Origin: Sporosalibacterium faouarense
Lineage (GTDB): Bacteria > Bacillota > Clostridia > Tissierellales > VENL01
Assembly (NCBI RefSeq): GCF_016765695.1
Contig: NZ_JAETGO010000069.1
Coordinates: forward strand, 84,116 to 148,115
DNA: 64,000 nt
Direction of reading: 5' to 3'
Of the stretch, positions 1-8,472 are shown piece by piece (positions within the stretch are counted from its first letter, which is position 1; each line of letters begins with the position of its first letter). Position numbers and translations under genes: made by a program. The notes under the pieces were generated by a model, which was not told the DNA's origin, did not search any database, and saw only the letters and a program-made list of their open reading frames with translations.

Positions 1-1
1 A

Positions 2-670
2 AATGCAATTAGAGAAGAATTGACTAAAAGAAGTATAGACAAATCGGTAGCTACAATCATTACTCAAGTAATAGTGGATGAGAACGATGAAGCTTTTAGA
101 AAGCCTTCAAAGCCAATAGGAAGCTTCTACTCTAAAGAAGAAGCAGAGAAGCTAATAAATGAAAAGGGTTATGAAATGGTTGAGGACTCGGGTAGAGGAT
201 ATAGAAGAGTTGTTCCTTCTCCAAAGCCTGTAGATATTGTAGAAAAGGACATAGTAAAAGTACTTGTAGAAAAGGGGCAAGTGGTTATAACTGTTGGGGG
301 TGGAGGAATTCCAGTAGTTAAGCAAGGTAGTTCTCTTCAAGGAGTGCCAGCAGTTATAGATAAGGACTTTGCAAGTGAAAAAATGGCTGAAATAGTTGAT
401 GCAGATTATTTATTTATATTAACTGCAGTTGATAGAGTAGCTATTAATTTTGGAAAACCTAATCAAATTGAATTAAAAAGTATTTCAGTAGAAGAAGCGA
501 GAGAATACATTGATGAAAATCAATTTGCACCAGGAAGTATGCTTCCAAAAGTAATAGCTGCAATTAAATTTGTGGAATCGAAACAGGGTAGAAAGGCTAT
601 AATAGCTTCTCTTGAAAAAGCTAGGCAGGCATTGCTAGGAGAAAGTGGTACTACTATTTATAAAAAATGA
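2..670 (+). CDS. arcC: Carbamate kinase, C-terminal part (5' end outside window)
   Basis: Catalyses reversible transfer between carbamoyl phosphate + ADP and ATP + carbamate, the ATP-yielding last step of arginine deiminase or related carbamoyl-phosphate pathways in the cytoplasm. The reading frame is open from base 2, so the apparent TTG start at base 20 is internal. About 223 residues are present, against roughly 310 for the family, so the N-terminal phosphate-binding part is missing. Visible family features are the GGGGIPV segment, the PSPKP loop before it, and the C-terminal PGSMLPK and GRKAIIASL motifs of the amino-acid kinase fold. A promoter and T-box leader begin directly after the stop, so the gene ends its own transcription unit. 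Identification is confident; the upstream operon is not visible. Confidence 0.93.
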   Translation, partial: NAIREELTKRSIDKSVATIITQVIVDENDEAFRKPSKPIGSFYSKEEAEKLINEKGYEMVEDSGRGYRRVVPSPKPVDIVEKDIVKVLVEKGQVVITVGGGGIPVVKQGSSLQGVPAVIDKDFASEKMAEIVDADYLFILTAVDRVAINFGKPNQIELKSISVEEAREYIDENQFAPGSMLPKVIAAIKFVESKQGRKAIIASLEKARQALLGESGTTIYKK

Positions 671-680
671 ATATTATTCC

Positions 681-709
681 TTGACAATATACAAAATAAT
701 AAATATAAT
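681..709 (+). promoter_or_regulatory. Sigma-A promoter for thrS leader
   Basis: TTGACA (681-686), a 17-bp spacer and TATAAT (704-709) give a consensus vegetative promoter immediately upstream of the T-box leader. Transcription should start near 716. Confidence 0.85.
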
Positions 710-717
710 GAATAAAA

Positions 718-991
718 ATAAAAGGATTAAAGCGATGATAGGATGAGTAAATTGGTTTTAATCTATCAGAGAAGGGATGTCGTGGCTGGAAGCACCCTAG
801 ATGAACCCAATTGAAAACTAACCTTGAGTGTATCTAAAATCCATTAATTTGGGTAAGGATTTCCGTTGATTACGTTATAATCATTAGAGTGGACGTTTAT
901 ATATAATGTTATATATGAATGGTTTTAATTAGGGTGGAACCGTGTGAGTAACCTCTCGCCCCTAGCATTGCTAGGAGTGAGAGGTTTTTTT
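718..991 (+). promoter_or_regulatory. T-box leader with terminator, tRNA-Thr responsive
   Basis: A long untranslated leader lies between the promoter and thrS. It carries the T-box signature AGGGTGGAACCGTG at 931-944, whose TGGA residues pair with the uncharged tRNA acceptor end. A terminator follows: stem arms at about 950-957 and 976-983, then a T-run. The AGTA element of Stem I is visible near 746. Candidate threonine specifier triplets are ACT at 817-819 and ACC at 821-823 in the distal part of Stem I. By family knowledge, uncharged tRNA-Thr stabilises the antiterminator and turns on thrS. The exact specifier is inferred, since I could not fold the RNA. Confidence 0.92.
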
Positions 992-1025
992 GATTTTTAA
1001 ATAATAAATAAGAGGAGGAGTTGTG

Positions 1026-2939
1026 ATGTCAATGATTAAAATTACTTTACCAGATGGATCAATTAGAGAGTATGAAAATAAGATTACGGTTTTAGATGTT
1101 GCAAAGGACATAAGTGAAGGCTTAGCTAGGGTGATTGTTGGAGCTGAGTTAAATGGAGAACTAGTGGGTGTACAAGAAACTATAGAAGAAGATTCTAAAA
1201 TAAACCTTTTAAAGTTTGATAGTGAAGAAGGTCAAGATGTATTTAGACATACAAGTGCTCATATCCTAGCTCAAGCAGTTAAGCGCCTTTTCCCAGATGT
1301 AAAACTAGCAATAGGACCAGCAATTAAGGATGGATTTTATTATGACTTCGATACAGAGCATAGATTTACTCCAGAAGACTTAGAGAAGATTGAAAAAGAA
1401 ATGAAAAAAATAGTTAAGTCTGATTTACATCCAGAAAAGTTTATTAAGCCTAGAAATGAAGCAATAGAGTACCTTAAAGAAATTGGAGAAGATTATAAGG
1501 TTGAATTAGTTCAAGATTTACCAGAGGATGCTGTAATATCCTTCTATCAGCAAGGAGACTTTGTTGATTTATGTAAGGGACCTCATTTACCAACAACTAA
1601 AAAAGTTAAAGCCTTCAAATTAACAAGCATTGCTGGAGCATATTGGAGAGGCGATGAAAAGAGACCAATGCTTCAAAGAATTTATGGAACATCCTTTGAA
1701 AAGAAGAAGGATTTAGATGAGTATTTAGAAAGACTTGAAGAAGCTAAGAAAAGAGACCATAGAAAGCTTGGAAAAGAATTAGGATTATTTAGTATGCATG
1801 GAGAGGGACCGGGATTTCCATTCTTCCACTCTAAGGGAATGATTTTATGGCGCAACATAGAAGAGTTCTGGAGAGAAGAGCATGTAAAGAGAGGATACTC
1901 TGAGGTTAAAACTCCAATAATATTAAATGAACAATTATGGCATCAATCAGGACACTGGGATCATTATAAAGAAAATATGTATTTCACAAATATAGATGAT
2001 TCAGATTTTGCAATAAAACCAATGAACTGTCCAGGAGCTATGTTAATATATAAATCAAATATGTATAGTTATAGAGATTTACCATTAAAAATGGCAGAGC
2101 TTGGACTTGTTCACAGACATGAGTTAGCAGGGGCTCTTCATGGATTAATGAGAGTTAGAAGCTTTACTCAAGATGATGCCCATATATTTATGCTTCCAGA
2201 GCAGGTAAAAGATGAATTGAAGAATGTTATAGAACTTGCAGATCATATGTATGAAGTATTTGGATTTAAATACCACATAGAGCTTTCTACAAGACCAGAA
2301 AAGGCAATGGGAACAGAAGAGCAATGGAATATGGCAACAAATGCATTACGAGAAGCTCTGGAGGAAATGGAGATTAATTATGTGGTTAATGAAGGCGATG
2401 GAGCTTTTTATGGGCCAAAGATTGACTTCCATCTTGAAGATAGTATAGGACGTACTTGGCAATGTGCAACTATTCAACTTGACTTTCAAATGCCAGAAAG
2501 GTTTGATTTAACTTATGTGGGCAAGGATAATGAAAAGCATAGACCAGTTATGATTCATAGAACTATATTGGGAAGTATGGAAAGATTTATTGGAGTTTTA
2601 ATAGAGCACTTTGCAGGTAAATTCCCAGTATGGTTAGCTCCAACTCAGGTTAGCATATTACCTATATCTGATAAATTCAATGATTATGGATATGAAGTAG
2701 CAGAAGCCCTTAAAGCAAAGGGAGTAAGGGTTGAAGTTGATACTAGATCTGAGAAAATCGGATACAAGATAAGAGAAGCACAATTAGCTAGAAATCCATA
2801 CATGCTTATTGTAGGAGAAAAAGAAGTAAACGACGAAACTGTATCGGTTAGAGATAGAGAAGAAGGCGATATAGGTGCAATGAAGATTGAAGAGTTTGTT
2901 AATAAAGTGGTTGAAGAAATAGAGACTAAAAAACAATAG
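1026..2939 (+). CDS. thrS: Threonyl-tRNA synthetase
   Basis: Charges tRNA-Thr with threonine, a cytoplasmic class II aminoacyl-tRNA synthetase. At about 637 residues it is full length. The order is an N-terminal TGS domain (about 1-65), the editing/SAD domain with the HTSAHILAQAVKRLF zinc-hydrolase motif, the catalytic core with MNCPGAM and RHELAGALHGLMRVR motifs, and the C-terminal anticodon-binding domain starting near WLAPTQVSILP. The ATG at 1026 sits 7 bases after AGGAGG (1013-1018); an in-frame GTG at 1023 is a poorer alternative. The T-box leader directly upstream independently supports threonine specificity. Confidence 0.98.
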   Translation: MSMIKITLPDGSIREYENKITVLDVAKDISEGLARVIVGAELNGELVGVQETIEEDSKINLLKFDSEEGQDVFRHTSAHILAQAVKRLFPDVKLAIGPAIKDGFYYDFDTEHRFTPEDLEKIEKEMKKIVKSDLHPEKFIKPRNEAIEYLKEIGEDYKVELVQDLPEDAVISFYQQGDFVDLCKGPHLPTTKKVKAFKLTSIAGAYWRGDEKRPMLQRIYGTSFEKKKDLDEYLERLEEAKKRDHRKLGKELGLFSMHGEGPGFPFFHSKGMILWRNIEEFWREEHVKRGYSEVKTPIILNEQLWHQSGHWDHYKENMYFTNIDDSDFAIKPMNCPGAMLIYKSNMYSYRDLPLKMAELGLVHRHELAGALHGLMRVRSFTQDDAHIFMLPEQVKDELKNVIELADHMYEVFGFKYHIELSTRPEKAMGTEEQWNMATNALREALEEMEINYVVNEGDGAFYGPKIDFHLEDSIGRTWQCATIQLDFQMPERFDLTYVGKDNEKHRPVMIHRTILGSMERFIGVLIEHFAGKFPVWLAPTQVSILPISDKFNDYGYEVAEALKAKGVRVEVDTRSEKIGYKIREAQLARNPYMLIVGEKEVNDETVSVRDREEGDIGAMKIEEFVNKVVEEIETKKQ

Positions 2940-2964
2940 GAGTTCAATTCAGATATTGATGACT

Positions 2965-2998
2965 AAAGGGTCATAGGCTTAATAAGTCTATGACCTTT
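2965..2998 (+). terminator. Hairpin after thrS
   Basis: Nearly perfect stem AAAGGGTCATAG / CTATGACCTTT at 2965-2998 lies 26 bases after the thrS stop. The T-run afterwards is weak (TGTTAT), so termination efficiency is uncertain. Confidence 0.65.
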
Positions 2999-3027
2999 GT
3001 TATAAACTATAAGTAATTAATGCAAAT

Positions 3028-3091
3028 GAGGAAATTGCATATTTACAAATTAAATATAATCTTGCATAAAATTTTAACATGCAACTTCCTC
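3028..3091 (+). repeat. Dispersed intergenic repeat, copy A
   Basis: A 61-bp core (3031-3091) is 57/61 identical to the reverse complement of 41617-41677, by hand alignment. Its ends are inverted repeats: GAGGAAATTGCAT at 3028-3040 and ATGCAACTTCCTC at 3079-3091, matching at 12 of 13 positions. It lies between the thrS hairpin and the rsmE ribosome-binding site. An upstream ATG for rsmE at 3079 falls inside this repeat. Confidence 0.85.
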
Positions 3092-3114
3092 AAATATTAA
3101 GAAAGGAAAAGTAT

Positions 3115-3822
3115 ATGAACCTAATAATACTATTTGAAGAAGATTTTATTGAAGAAAATAAGGTTAGATTACAGGGTAGAAGACTTAAGCATGTTCAATC
3201 AATTCATAAGGCTGATATAGGAGATACATTAAGAGTAGGATTACTAAATGGCAAAATGGGAGAAGGAAAAATTATCTCATTGACTAAAGAATCTATAGAA
3301 ATGAATGTAAATTTAATTGATAATCCATCGGAGCCATCTAATATTAAATTAATATTGGCTATGCCAAGACCAAAGGTATTTAAACGTATTCTTCAAGATG
3401 TTACTACAATGGGAATTAAAGACATATATCTAATAAAAACGTGGAGAGTAGATAAAAGCTATTGGGGGAGTTCTTTATTAAGTGATGATAATCTATTGAA
3501 GCATATGATATTAGGCTTAGAACAAGGTAAGGATACGATATTACCAAGAATTCATATCAAAAAGCTTTTTAAGCCATTTGTAGAAGATGAAATTCCCAAT
3601 ATCATTAAGGGAACTAGACCGATTGCTGGACACCCAACTGGTGAAAGAGAATGTCCTAGAGGCATTTACGAACCTGTGACTCTAACCATTGGTCCAGAGG
3701 GAGGCTTTATACCCTACGAAGTTGAAATGTTAAAGAAACAAGGCTTTGAAATTGTTAGTCTGGGAAAAAGAATTTTGAGAGTAGAAACTGCTGTACCTTA
3801 TTTAATAGGGAGACTTTCCTGA
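3115..3822 (+). CDS. rsmE: 16S rRNA (uracil(1498)-N3)-methyltransferase
   Basis: SPOUT-family methyltransferase that uses SAM to methylate N3 of U1498 in 16S rRNA. About 235 residues, normal for the family. The N-terminal PUA-like part contains RRLKHVQSIHKADIGD. The C-terminal knotted domain holds the diagnostic TIGPEGGFIPYEVEML and LGKRILRVETAVPY motifs that form the SAM-binding knot. An upstream in-frame ATG at 3079 lies inside a dispersed repeat and lacks a ribosome-binding site. I chose the ATG at 3115, preceded by GAAAGGAAAA, because the protein then begins MNLIILFEE like its relatives. No PrmA gene precedes it, unlike many Firmicutes. Confidence 0.93.
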   Translation: MNLIILFEEDFIEENKVRLQGRRLKHVQSIHKADIGDTLRVGLLNGKMGEGKIISLTKESIEMNVNLIDNPSEPSNIKLILAMPRPKVFKRILQDVTTMGIKDIYLIKTWRVDKSYWGSSLLSDDNLLKHMILGLEQGKDTILPRIHIKKLFKPFVEDEIPNIIKGTRPIAGHPTGERECPRGIYEPVTLTIGPEGGFIPYEVEMLKKQGFEIVSLGKRILRVETAVPYLIGRLS

Positions 3823-3867
3823 CTTAATAGAAATATATAATTATTTATTTTTAAAGTGTTAATAATA

Positions 3868-3906
3868 AAAAAATGACTGTCACTTTTACATGACAGTCAT
3901 TTTAAA
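3868..3906. terminator. Bidirectional terminator between rsmE and ilvE
   Basis: Perfect stem AATGACTGTCA / TGACAGTCATT at about 3872-3902, flanked by A-run and T-run, serves the convergent rsmE (+) and ilvE (-) genes. Confidence 0.88.
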
Positions 3907-3917
3907 TAAATTTCAAA

Positions 3918-4943
3918 TTACTCTACTTCTACAATCCAACCTTCTGGTGCTTCAACATCACCAAATTGAATTCCATATAAAGTATCATAAAGCTTCTTAG
4001 TTACAGGACCAACTTCTGTTTCACTATGGAACACATGAAGATCTCCTTTGTACTCTATACCACCGATTGGTGTTATAACTGCTGCAGTACCGCAAGCTCC
4101 TGCTTCTTTGAATTCATCTAATTTATCGATAAATACATCTCTTTCGATAACTTCCATTTCTAAATATTCTTTAGCAATATGCATTAATGAATACTTAGTT
4201 ATACTTGGAAGAATAGATGGTGAATTAGGTGTAATGAATTTATCGTCATTAGTAATTCCAAAGAAGTTAGCAGCCCCAACTTCCTCAATCTTAGTGTGAG
4301 TTTTAGGGTCAAGATAAATTGCATCTGCAAATCCTTTTTTCACAGCTTCTTCGTGAGGTAAAAGACTTCCTGCATAGTTACCTCCAACCTTAGCTGCTCC
4401 TGTTCCATAAGGCGCTGCTCTATCGTAATCAGCAATAGTAAAGTTTACTGGTGCCATGCCACCTTTGAAATAAGGTCCTACTGGAACACAGAAAACACAG
4501 AAAATATATTCAGGAGCTGGTTTAACTCCTAGATTATCTCCTACACCAATTACAAAAGGTCTAAGATACAATGTTGCACCAGAACCGTATGGTGGTACAA
4601 AATGCTCATTAGCTTTAACAACTTGTTTACATGCATCAATAAATTTTTCTACTGGAACTTCTGGCATTAGTACACGCTTACAACTATTTTTAAGACGGGA
4701 AGCGTTTTCATCAGGTCTAAAAAGCTGAATCTTATTTTCCTTTGTGCGATAAGCCTTTAGTCCTTCGAAACATTGTTGTCCATAATGTAAAGCAGTAGAG
4801 GCTTCACTAATTGAAAGTCTATTATCCTCAACTAACTTTCCATCATCCCATTTTCCATCTTTCCATCTGGATATATAACGGAAATCCGTTTTCATGTAAC
4901 TAAATCCTAATTTGCTCCAATCAATATTTGTTTGTTTACTCAT
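3918..4943 (-). CDS. ilvE: Branched-chain amino acid aminotransferase
   Basis: PLP-dependent fold-type IV transaminase interconverting Leu/Ile/Val and their 2-oxo acids with glutamate/2-oxoglutarate, in the cytoplasm. It has 341 residues, typical of the longer bacterial/eukaryotic-type BCAT subgroup. Visible motifs include [23 protein letters not shown] and the [16 protein letters not shown] segment, whose lysine is the Schiff-base residue. The C-terminal phosphate-binding [11 protein letters not shown] segment is also present. The start has AAGGGGG a few bases upstream. It is a single-gene unit, convergent with rsmE. Its position near carbamate kinase suggests amino-acid fermentation but does not prove it. 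Confidence 0.95.
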   Translation of the reverse strand: MSKQTNIDWSKLGFSYMKTDFRYISRWKDGKWDDGKLVEDNRLSISEASTALHYGQQCFEGLKAYRTKENKIQLFRPDENASRLKNSCKRVLMPEVPVEKFIDACKQVVKANEHFVPPYGSGATLYLRPFVIGVGDNLGVKPAPEYIFCVFCVPVGPYFKGGMAPVNFTIADYDRAAPYGTGAAKVGGNYAGSLLPHEEAVKKGFADAIYLDPKTHTKIEEVGAANFFGITNDDKFITPNSPSILPSITKYSLMHIAKEYLEMEVIERDVFIDKLDEFKEAGACGTAAVITPIGGIEYKGDLHVFHSETEVGPVTKKLYDTLYGIQFGDVEAPEGWIVEVE

Positions 4944-5436
4944 ATAATCCCCCTTGCTATAATTTAGTTTATTAGTTTGTAGAAAACTTGAAATTTAGAG
5001 CTAAAGCATAGAATTTTATAAATAATAATAATTCTATATTTTTATTTTTCTCTATGCTCGTTATTATAGTACATTTAAATTATAACATAATAAGAAAAAA
5101 GTGCATAATCCAAAATAAGTTAGCATATATTACTTTTTTATAATAATTTCTAGTTTTTGAGTTGATGTATTGAAAATAGTAATCATGTTATATATAATGT
5201 GATATAACTACACTATATCTTTCCTATGAATTTTTCCAGGTACTTTTAAATAAAATAAGTTATGAGTTTGTCTAGTATAATAGTTAATATAAGAAAAACT
5301 TTAAATATACATTTTCAACTATAAAATTAGCAAAATTATAATTAATTTTTGATTTAATATTTTTTATGGGTAAATAATTAAAAATGATCTCAGTAAAAAT
5401 TTAATAAAATATAAAACAAGTATGGAGATGGTTGTG
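4944..5436. other. AT-rich divergent intergenic region
   Basis: About 490 bp between divergent ilvE and the Clp gene, with no convincing ORF. AGCATAG (5005-5011) can pair with CTATGCT (5052-5058); alternatively ATAGAATT (5008-5015) can pair with AATTCTAT (5030-5037). The two stems are mutually exclusive and lie in what would be the ilvE leader. A minus-strand TATAAT-like box is at about 5064-5069, with no good -35. A plus-strand promoter candidate is listed separately. No CtsR heptamer repeat was seen. Confidence 0.4.
5170..5198 (+). promoter_or_regulatory. Candidate sigma-A promoter for the Clp gene
   Basis: TTGAAA (5170-5175), a 17-bp spacer and TATAAT (5193-5198). This would give a leader of about 230 bases. 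Other AT-rich -10-like boxes exist downstream (for example TATAAT at 5276-5281) without a good -35. Confidence 0.5.
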
Positions 5437-7785
5437 ATGAAAAAATGTTCTATTTGTAAGAAGAATATGGCTGTTGCTTTTATATCAAAACTGGAAAATG
5501 GTAAGCCCAAAATGGAAGGTATATGTATAGAATGTGCTAAGAAAATGGGTTTTCCAATTATGAATCAATTGATGGAGCAAACAGGGATGTCTTCGGAGGA
5601 AGTAGAAAATCTTACTGAACAGATGAATGCAATGTATGAAAATGGTGAGATGGATGATATGGAAATAGATGAAGAAAATGCATTTAAGGATATATTTAGA
5701 GGTGCATTACCATTTATGAAAGGATCAAAGGATTTAGAATCTGATGATTTAGAATCTGATGAGTTAGAGTCTAATAAGTTAGAGTCTAAGGAAGAAAAGA
5801 CTCAAAAATCAGATAACATAAAACAAACAAAGGAAAAGGATAAAAAAGATACCAAAGGAAAGAAATCAAAGAAAAAGAAGAAAAAGTATTTGGATACTTA
5901 TGGTACAAATTTAACAGATAAAGCAAAAAATAATCAAGTTGACAAAATTGTTGGAAGACATAGAGAAATTGATAGGGTAATTCAGATTTTAAATAGACGT
6001 CAGAAAAATAATCCTATACTTATTGGTGAACCAGGAGTTGGTAAAACAGCTATTGCAGAAGGTTTAGCAGTTAGGATTGTGGAACAACAAGTTCCAATAA
6101 AGCTATTTGATACGGAAGTTTATTTATTAGATTTAACCGCTGTAGTGGCTGGAACTCAATTTAGGGGTCAATTTGAAGGTAGAATGAAATCTATCATTAA
6201 AGAAGCTTCTGAATGTGGAAATGTTATTTTAGTAATTGATGAAGTTCATAATATAATGGGTGCAGGTGAAGTACATGGAGGAGTCATGAACGCTGCTAAC
6301 ATACTAAAACCTGCTCTTGCAAGGGGAGAAATACAGATAATAGGTGCAACAACTATTGATGAATACAGAAAGCATATTGAAAAGGATACAGCCCTTGAAA
6401 GAAGATTCCAACCAGTTTTAGTAGAGGAACCATCAATAGATGAATCCATTGAAATATTACAAGGGATAAAAGATTATTATGAAGATTATCATCAAGTAAA
6501 AATTTCTAATGATGTAATTGAGGTGGCTGTCAAGCTATCACAAAGATATATTAATGATAGATATCTACCTGATAAAGCTATTGATGTAATAGACGAAGCA
6601 GGATCTAGAGCTAACTTGAAAAATAAAGGCTTAGTTGAGCTTGCTGCACTTGAAGAAGAGTTAGATGATATTGAAGTAGAGAAAGAGATTGCAGCTGAAA
6701 ATAGTGATTATGAAAAGGCAGCAGACTTAAAAATGAATGAAATTAAGATTCAGGAAAAGATAGAGAAAATAAAAGAAGAATGTACAGAAGTTGAGATAAC
6801 AGTTGAGGATATTGCATATGTAATTGAAGCATGGACAAAAATCCCTGTTCAAAAAATTACGGAAGAAGAAGCTGCAAAGCTATTGAAATTAGAAGATAGA
6901 CTTCATAACAGGGTGATTGGTCAAAATGAAGCTATAGAAAGTATTTCCAAGGCAATAAGACGTAATCGTTCAGGATTCAAAAAACGTAAGAAGCCATCAT
7001 CTTTTATCTTTGTAGGACCTACAGGAGTTGGTAAAACAGAATTAGTTAGAGCTTTAGCCCATGAAATATTCGGTAGTGAAGAAGCTATGATTAGAATTGA
7101 TATGTCTGAATATATGGAAAAACATACAGTATCTAAATTAATTGGTGCTCCTCCAGGATATGTAGGATATGACCAAGGTGGACAGTTAACTGAAAAAGTA
7201 CGTAGAAAGCCTTATTCAGTTATACTTTTAGATGAAATTGAAAAAGCCCATTATGATGTTTTCAATATGTTATTACAGATTCTAGAGGATGGAAGGCTGA
7301 CTGATAGTCAAGGTAGAACAGTTTATTTTGATAATGCAATAATAGTAATGACATCAAATGCTGGAACAAATTTAAAGTCTAGTGGTATAGGATTTGGAAA
7401 ACAAGGATATGATGCTTTAGAAAATAAAGTCAAAGAGGCTCTTAAAGATATTTTTAGACCAGAATTCTTAAATAGAGTAGACGATACAATAGTATTTACT
7501 AAACTAACAAGAGAAGAACTTCGTAAGATAATAGATTTAATGCTTAAGGAGATTATTATTGAAGCGAAGGAAAAGAATATTACAATAGATGTTGATGATA
7601 AGGTAAAAGAGTTTATACTTGAAAAAGGGTACGATGAGAAATATGGAGCTAGACCTTTAAGAAGAACTATCCAGAAATATATTGAGGATGAAATAGCAGA
7701 GCAATATATTCAAAATAAAGTTGTAGATGGAGCTTATGTGAAGGTAGTAATGAAGGATGATAAGGTTACTCTAGAAGTAGCATAG
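5437..7785 (+). CDS. ClpE/ClpC-like AAA+ unfoldase with N-terminal zinc finger
   Basis: HSP100 ATPase that unfolds proteins, probably feeding the ClpP protease. About 782 residues from the chosen start. Domains: an N-terminal C-x2-C...C-x2-C zinc finger (CSICKK, CIECAKK) in the first ~40 residues; an acidic-to-lysine-rich linker (about 85-150) with four near-repeats of LES(D/N/K); AAA-1 with GEPGVGKT and VIDEVHNI; a UVR-type coiled segment (EKAADLK); AAA-2 with GPTGVGKT; and a C-terminal D2-small domain. The ATG at 5437 is preferred because GGAGATGG (5424-5431) then serves as ribosome-binding site. The ATG at 5422 overlaps that site. The zinc finger in place of a Clp-N repeat domain is ClpE-like; the name is not certain. 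Confidence 0.9.
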   Translation: MKKCSICKKNMAVAFISKLENGKPKMEGICIECAKKMGFPIMNQLMEQTGMSSEEVENLTEQMNAMYENGEMDDMEIDEENAFKDIFRGALPFMKGSKDLESDDLESDELESNKLESKEEKTQKSDNIKQTKEKDKKDTKGKKSKKKKKKYLDTYGTNLTDKAKNNQVDKIVGRHREIDRVIQILNRRQKNNPILIGEPGVGKTAIAEGLAVRIVEQQVPIKLFDTEVYLLDLTAVVAGTQFRGQFEGRMKSIIKEASECGNVILVIDEVHNIMGAGEVHGGVMNAANILKPALARGEIQIIGATTIDEYRKHIEKDTALERRFQPVLVEEPSIDESIEILQGIKDYYEDYHQVKISNDVIEVAVKLSQRYINDRYLPDKAIDVIDEAGSRANLKNKGLVELAALEEELDDIEVEKEIAAENSDYEKAADLKMNEIKIQEKIEKIKEECTEVEITVEDIAYVIEAWTKIPVQKITEEEAAKLLKLEDRLHNRVIGQNEAIESISKAIRRNRSGFKKRKKPSSFIFVGPTGVGKTELVRALAHEIFGSEEAMIRIDMSEYMEKHTVSKLIGAPPGYVGYDQGGQLTEKVRRKPYSVILLDEIEKAHYDVFNMLLQILEDGRLTDSQGRTVYFDNAIIVMTSNAGTNLKSSGIGFGKQGYDALENKVKEALKDIFRPEFLNRVDDTIVFTKLTREELRKIIDLMLKEIIIEAKEKNITIDVDDKVKEFILEKGYDEKYGARPLRRTIQKYIEDEIAEQYIQNKVVDGAYVKVVMKDDKVTLEVA

Positions 7786-7810
7786 GTATAATTAAGAAAT
7801 AGAATAATGA

Positions 7811-7846
7811 AAAAAATGTGAGATTAAAAAGCTCACATTTTTTTTA
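7811..7846 (+). terminator. Terminator after the Clp gene
   Basis: Stem AAAATGTGAG / CTCACATTTT followed by a T-run at 7837-7845. Confidence 0.88.
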
Positions 7847-7963
7847 TGAAAATATCTTCTTTTGATATAGTTTTAAAACATTATAAGCTAATAAATTTAC
7901 TTTTAATGGAACTAATGGTAAAATGATATATAATTAGAACTTCTCTAAAGTTGAGGTGAGTAA

Positions 7964-8317
7964 ATGTTATTAGAATCAAAAGTTACAAAGAAAGTAATAA
8001 TGCTATTTGTAAGTTATCCTATTTTATTAATTATAGCTAAGCTCATAGGGGATAGGGATTTATCATTTAAGAGTATTATGATTTCCTTAGCTATTTATCT
8101 AGCTGTTTCATTAATCATTACTACATTAATCTTTATTAATAGAGATAATAAGGTTATAGATGCTCTAAAAGTTTTTTTATATAAGTCACCTAATAAGTTT
8201 ATCGCTTTTATTTTATTTGCTTTATTATTTGTACTTATAGAAGAAAATCTAAGTTATATATATCTTTGGATATTTATAGGAATGACTTTATCTGTAAATG
8301 TATTTCTTAGAGATTAG
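7964..8317 (+). CDS. Small integral membrane protein, unknown
   Basis: 117 residues with about four hydrophobic helices (around 12-28, 37-58, 77-92 and 95-114), one of them interrupted by GDRDLSF. I recognise no family. The start is supported by TTGAGGTGAG just upstream. The gene stands alone between a terminator and a dispersed repeat that begins at its stop codon. No conserved polar or catalytic motif is evident apart from a conserved-looking IEENLSY stretch before the last helix. Function unknown. Confidence 0.7.
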   Translation: MLLESKVTKKVIMLFVSYPILLIIAKLIGDRDLSFKSIMISLAIYLAVSLIITTLIFINRDNKVIDALKVFLYKSPNKFIAFILFALLFVLIEENLSYIYLWIFIGMTLSVNVFLRD

Positions 8318-8378
8318 GAAATTACATATTAAAATCATGCAAGAAATACATTTAATTATTAAATATGCAAATCAATCG
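8317..8378. repeat. Dispersed intergenic repeat, copy C (diverged)
   Basis: Same orientation as copy B at 41617-41677, and clearly related to it: AAATTACATATTAAAAT at the left end, ATGCAAGAA in the middle and AAATATGCAAAT at the right, with a small indel. It starts at the final base of the preceding stop codon. Confidence 0.65.
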
Positions 8379-8422
8379 AATATAAATAGAAACCTATAAC
8401 AAAAAAACAAAGAAAAAAATAA

Positions 8423-8472
8423 AAAAGACTTGTTGCACAATATTTTGAGAACATTGTGCAACAAGTCTTTTA
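8423..8472. terminator. Bidirectional terminator
   Basis: Long stem AAAGACTTGTTGCACAAT / ATTGTGCAACAAGTCTTT with an A-run before and T-rich sequence after. It separates the small membrane gene (+) from the convergent DUF401 gene (-), whose stop codon lies at its edge. Confidence 0.9.

Noticed and set aside
152..340. Minus-strand ORF inside carbamate kinase
   Set aside because: Antisense shadow of a well-supported coding frame; no ribosome-binding site and no recognisable product.
3079..3114. Longer rsmE start
   Set aside because: It lies inside a dispersed repeat, lacks a ribosome-binding site, and adds residues absent from the family.
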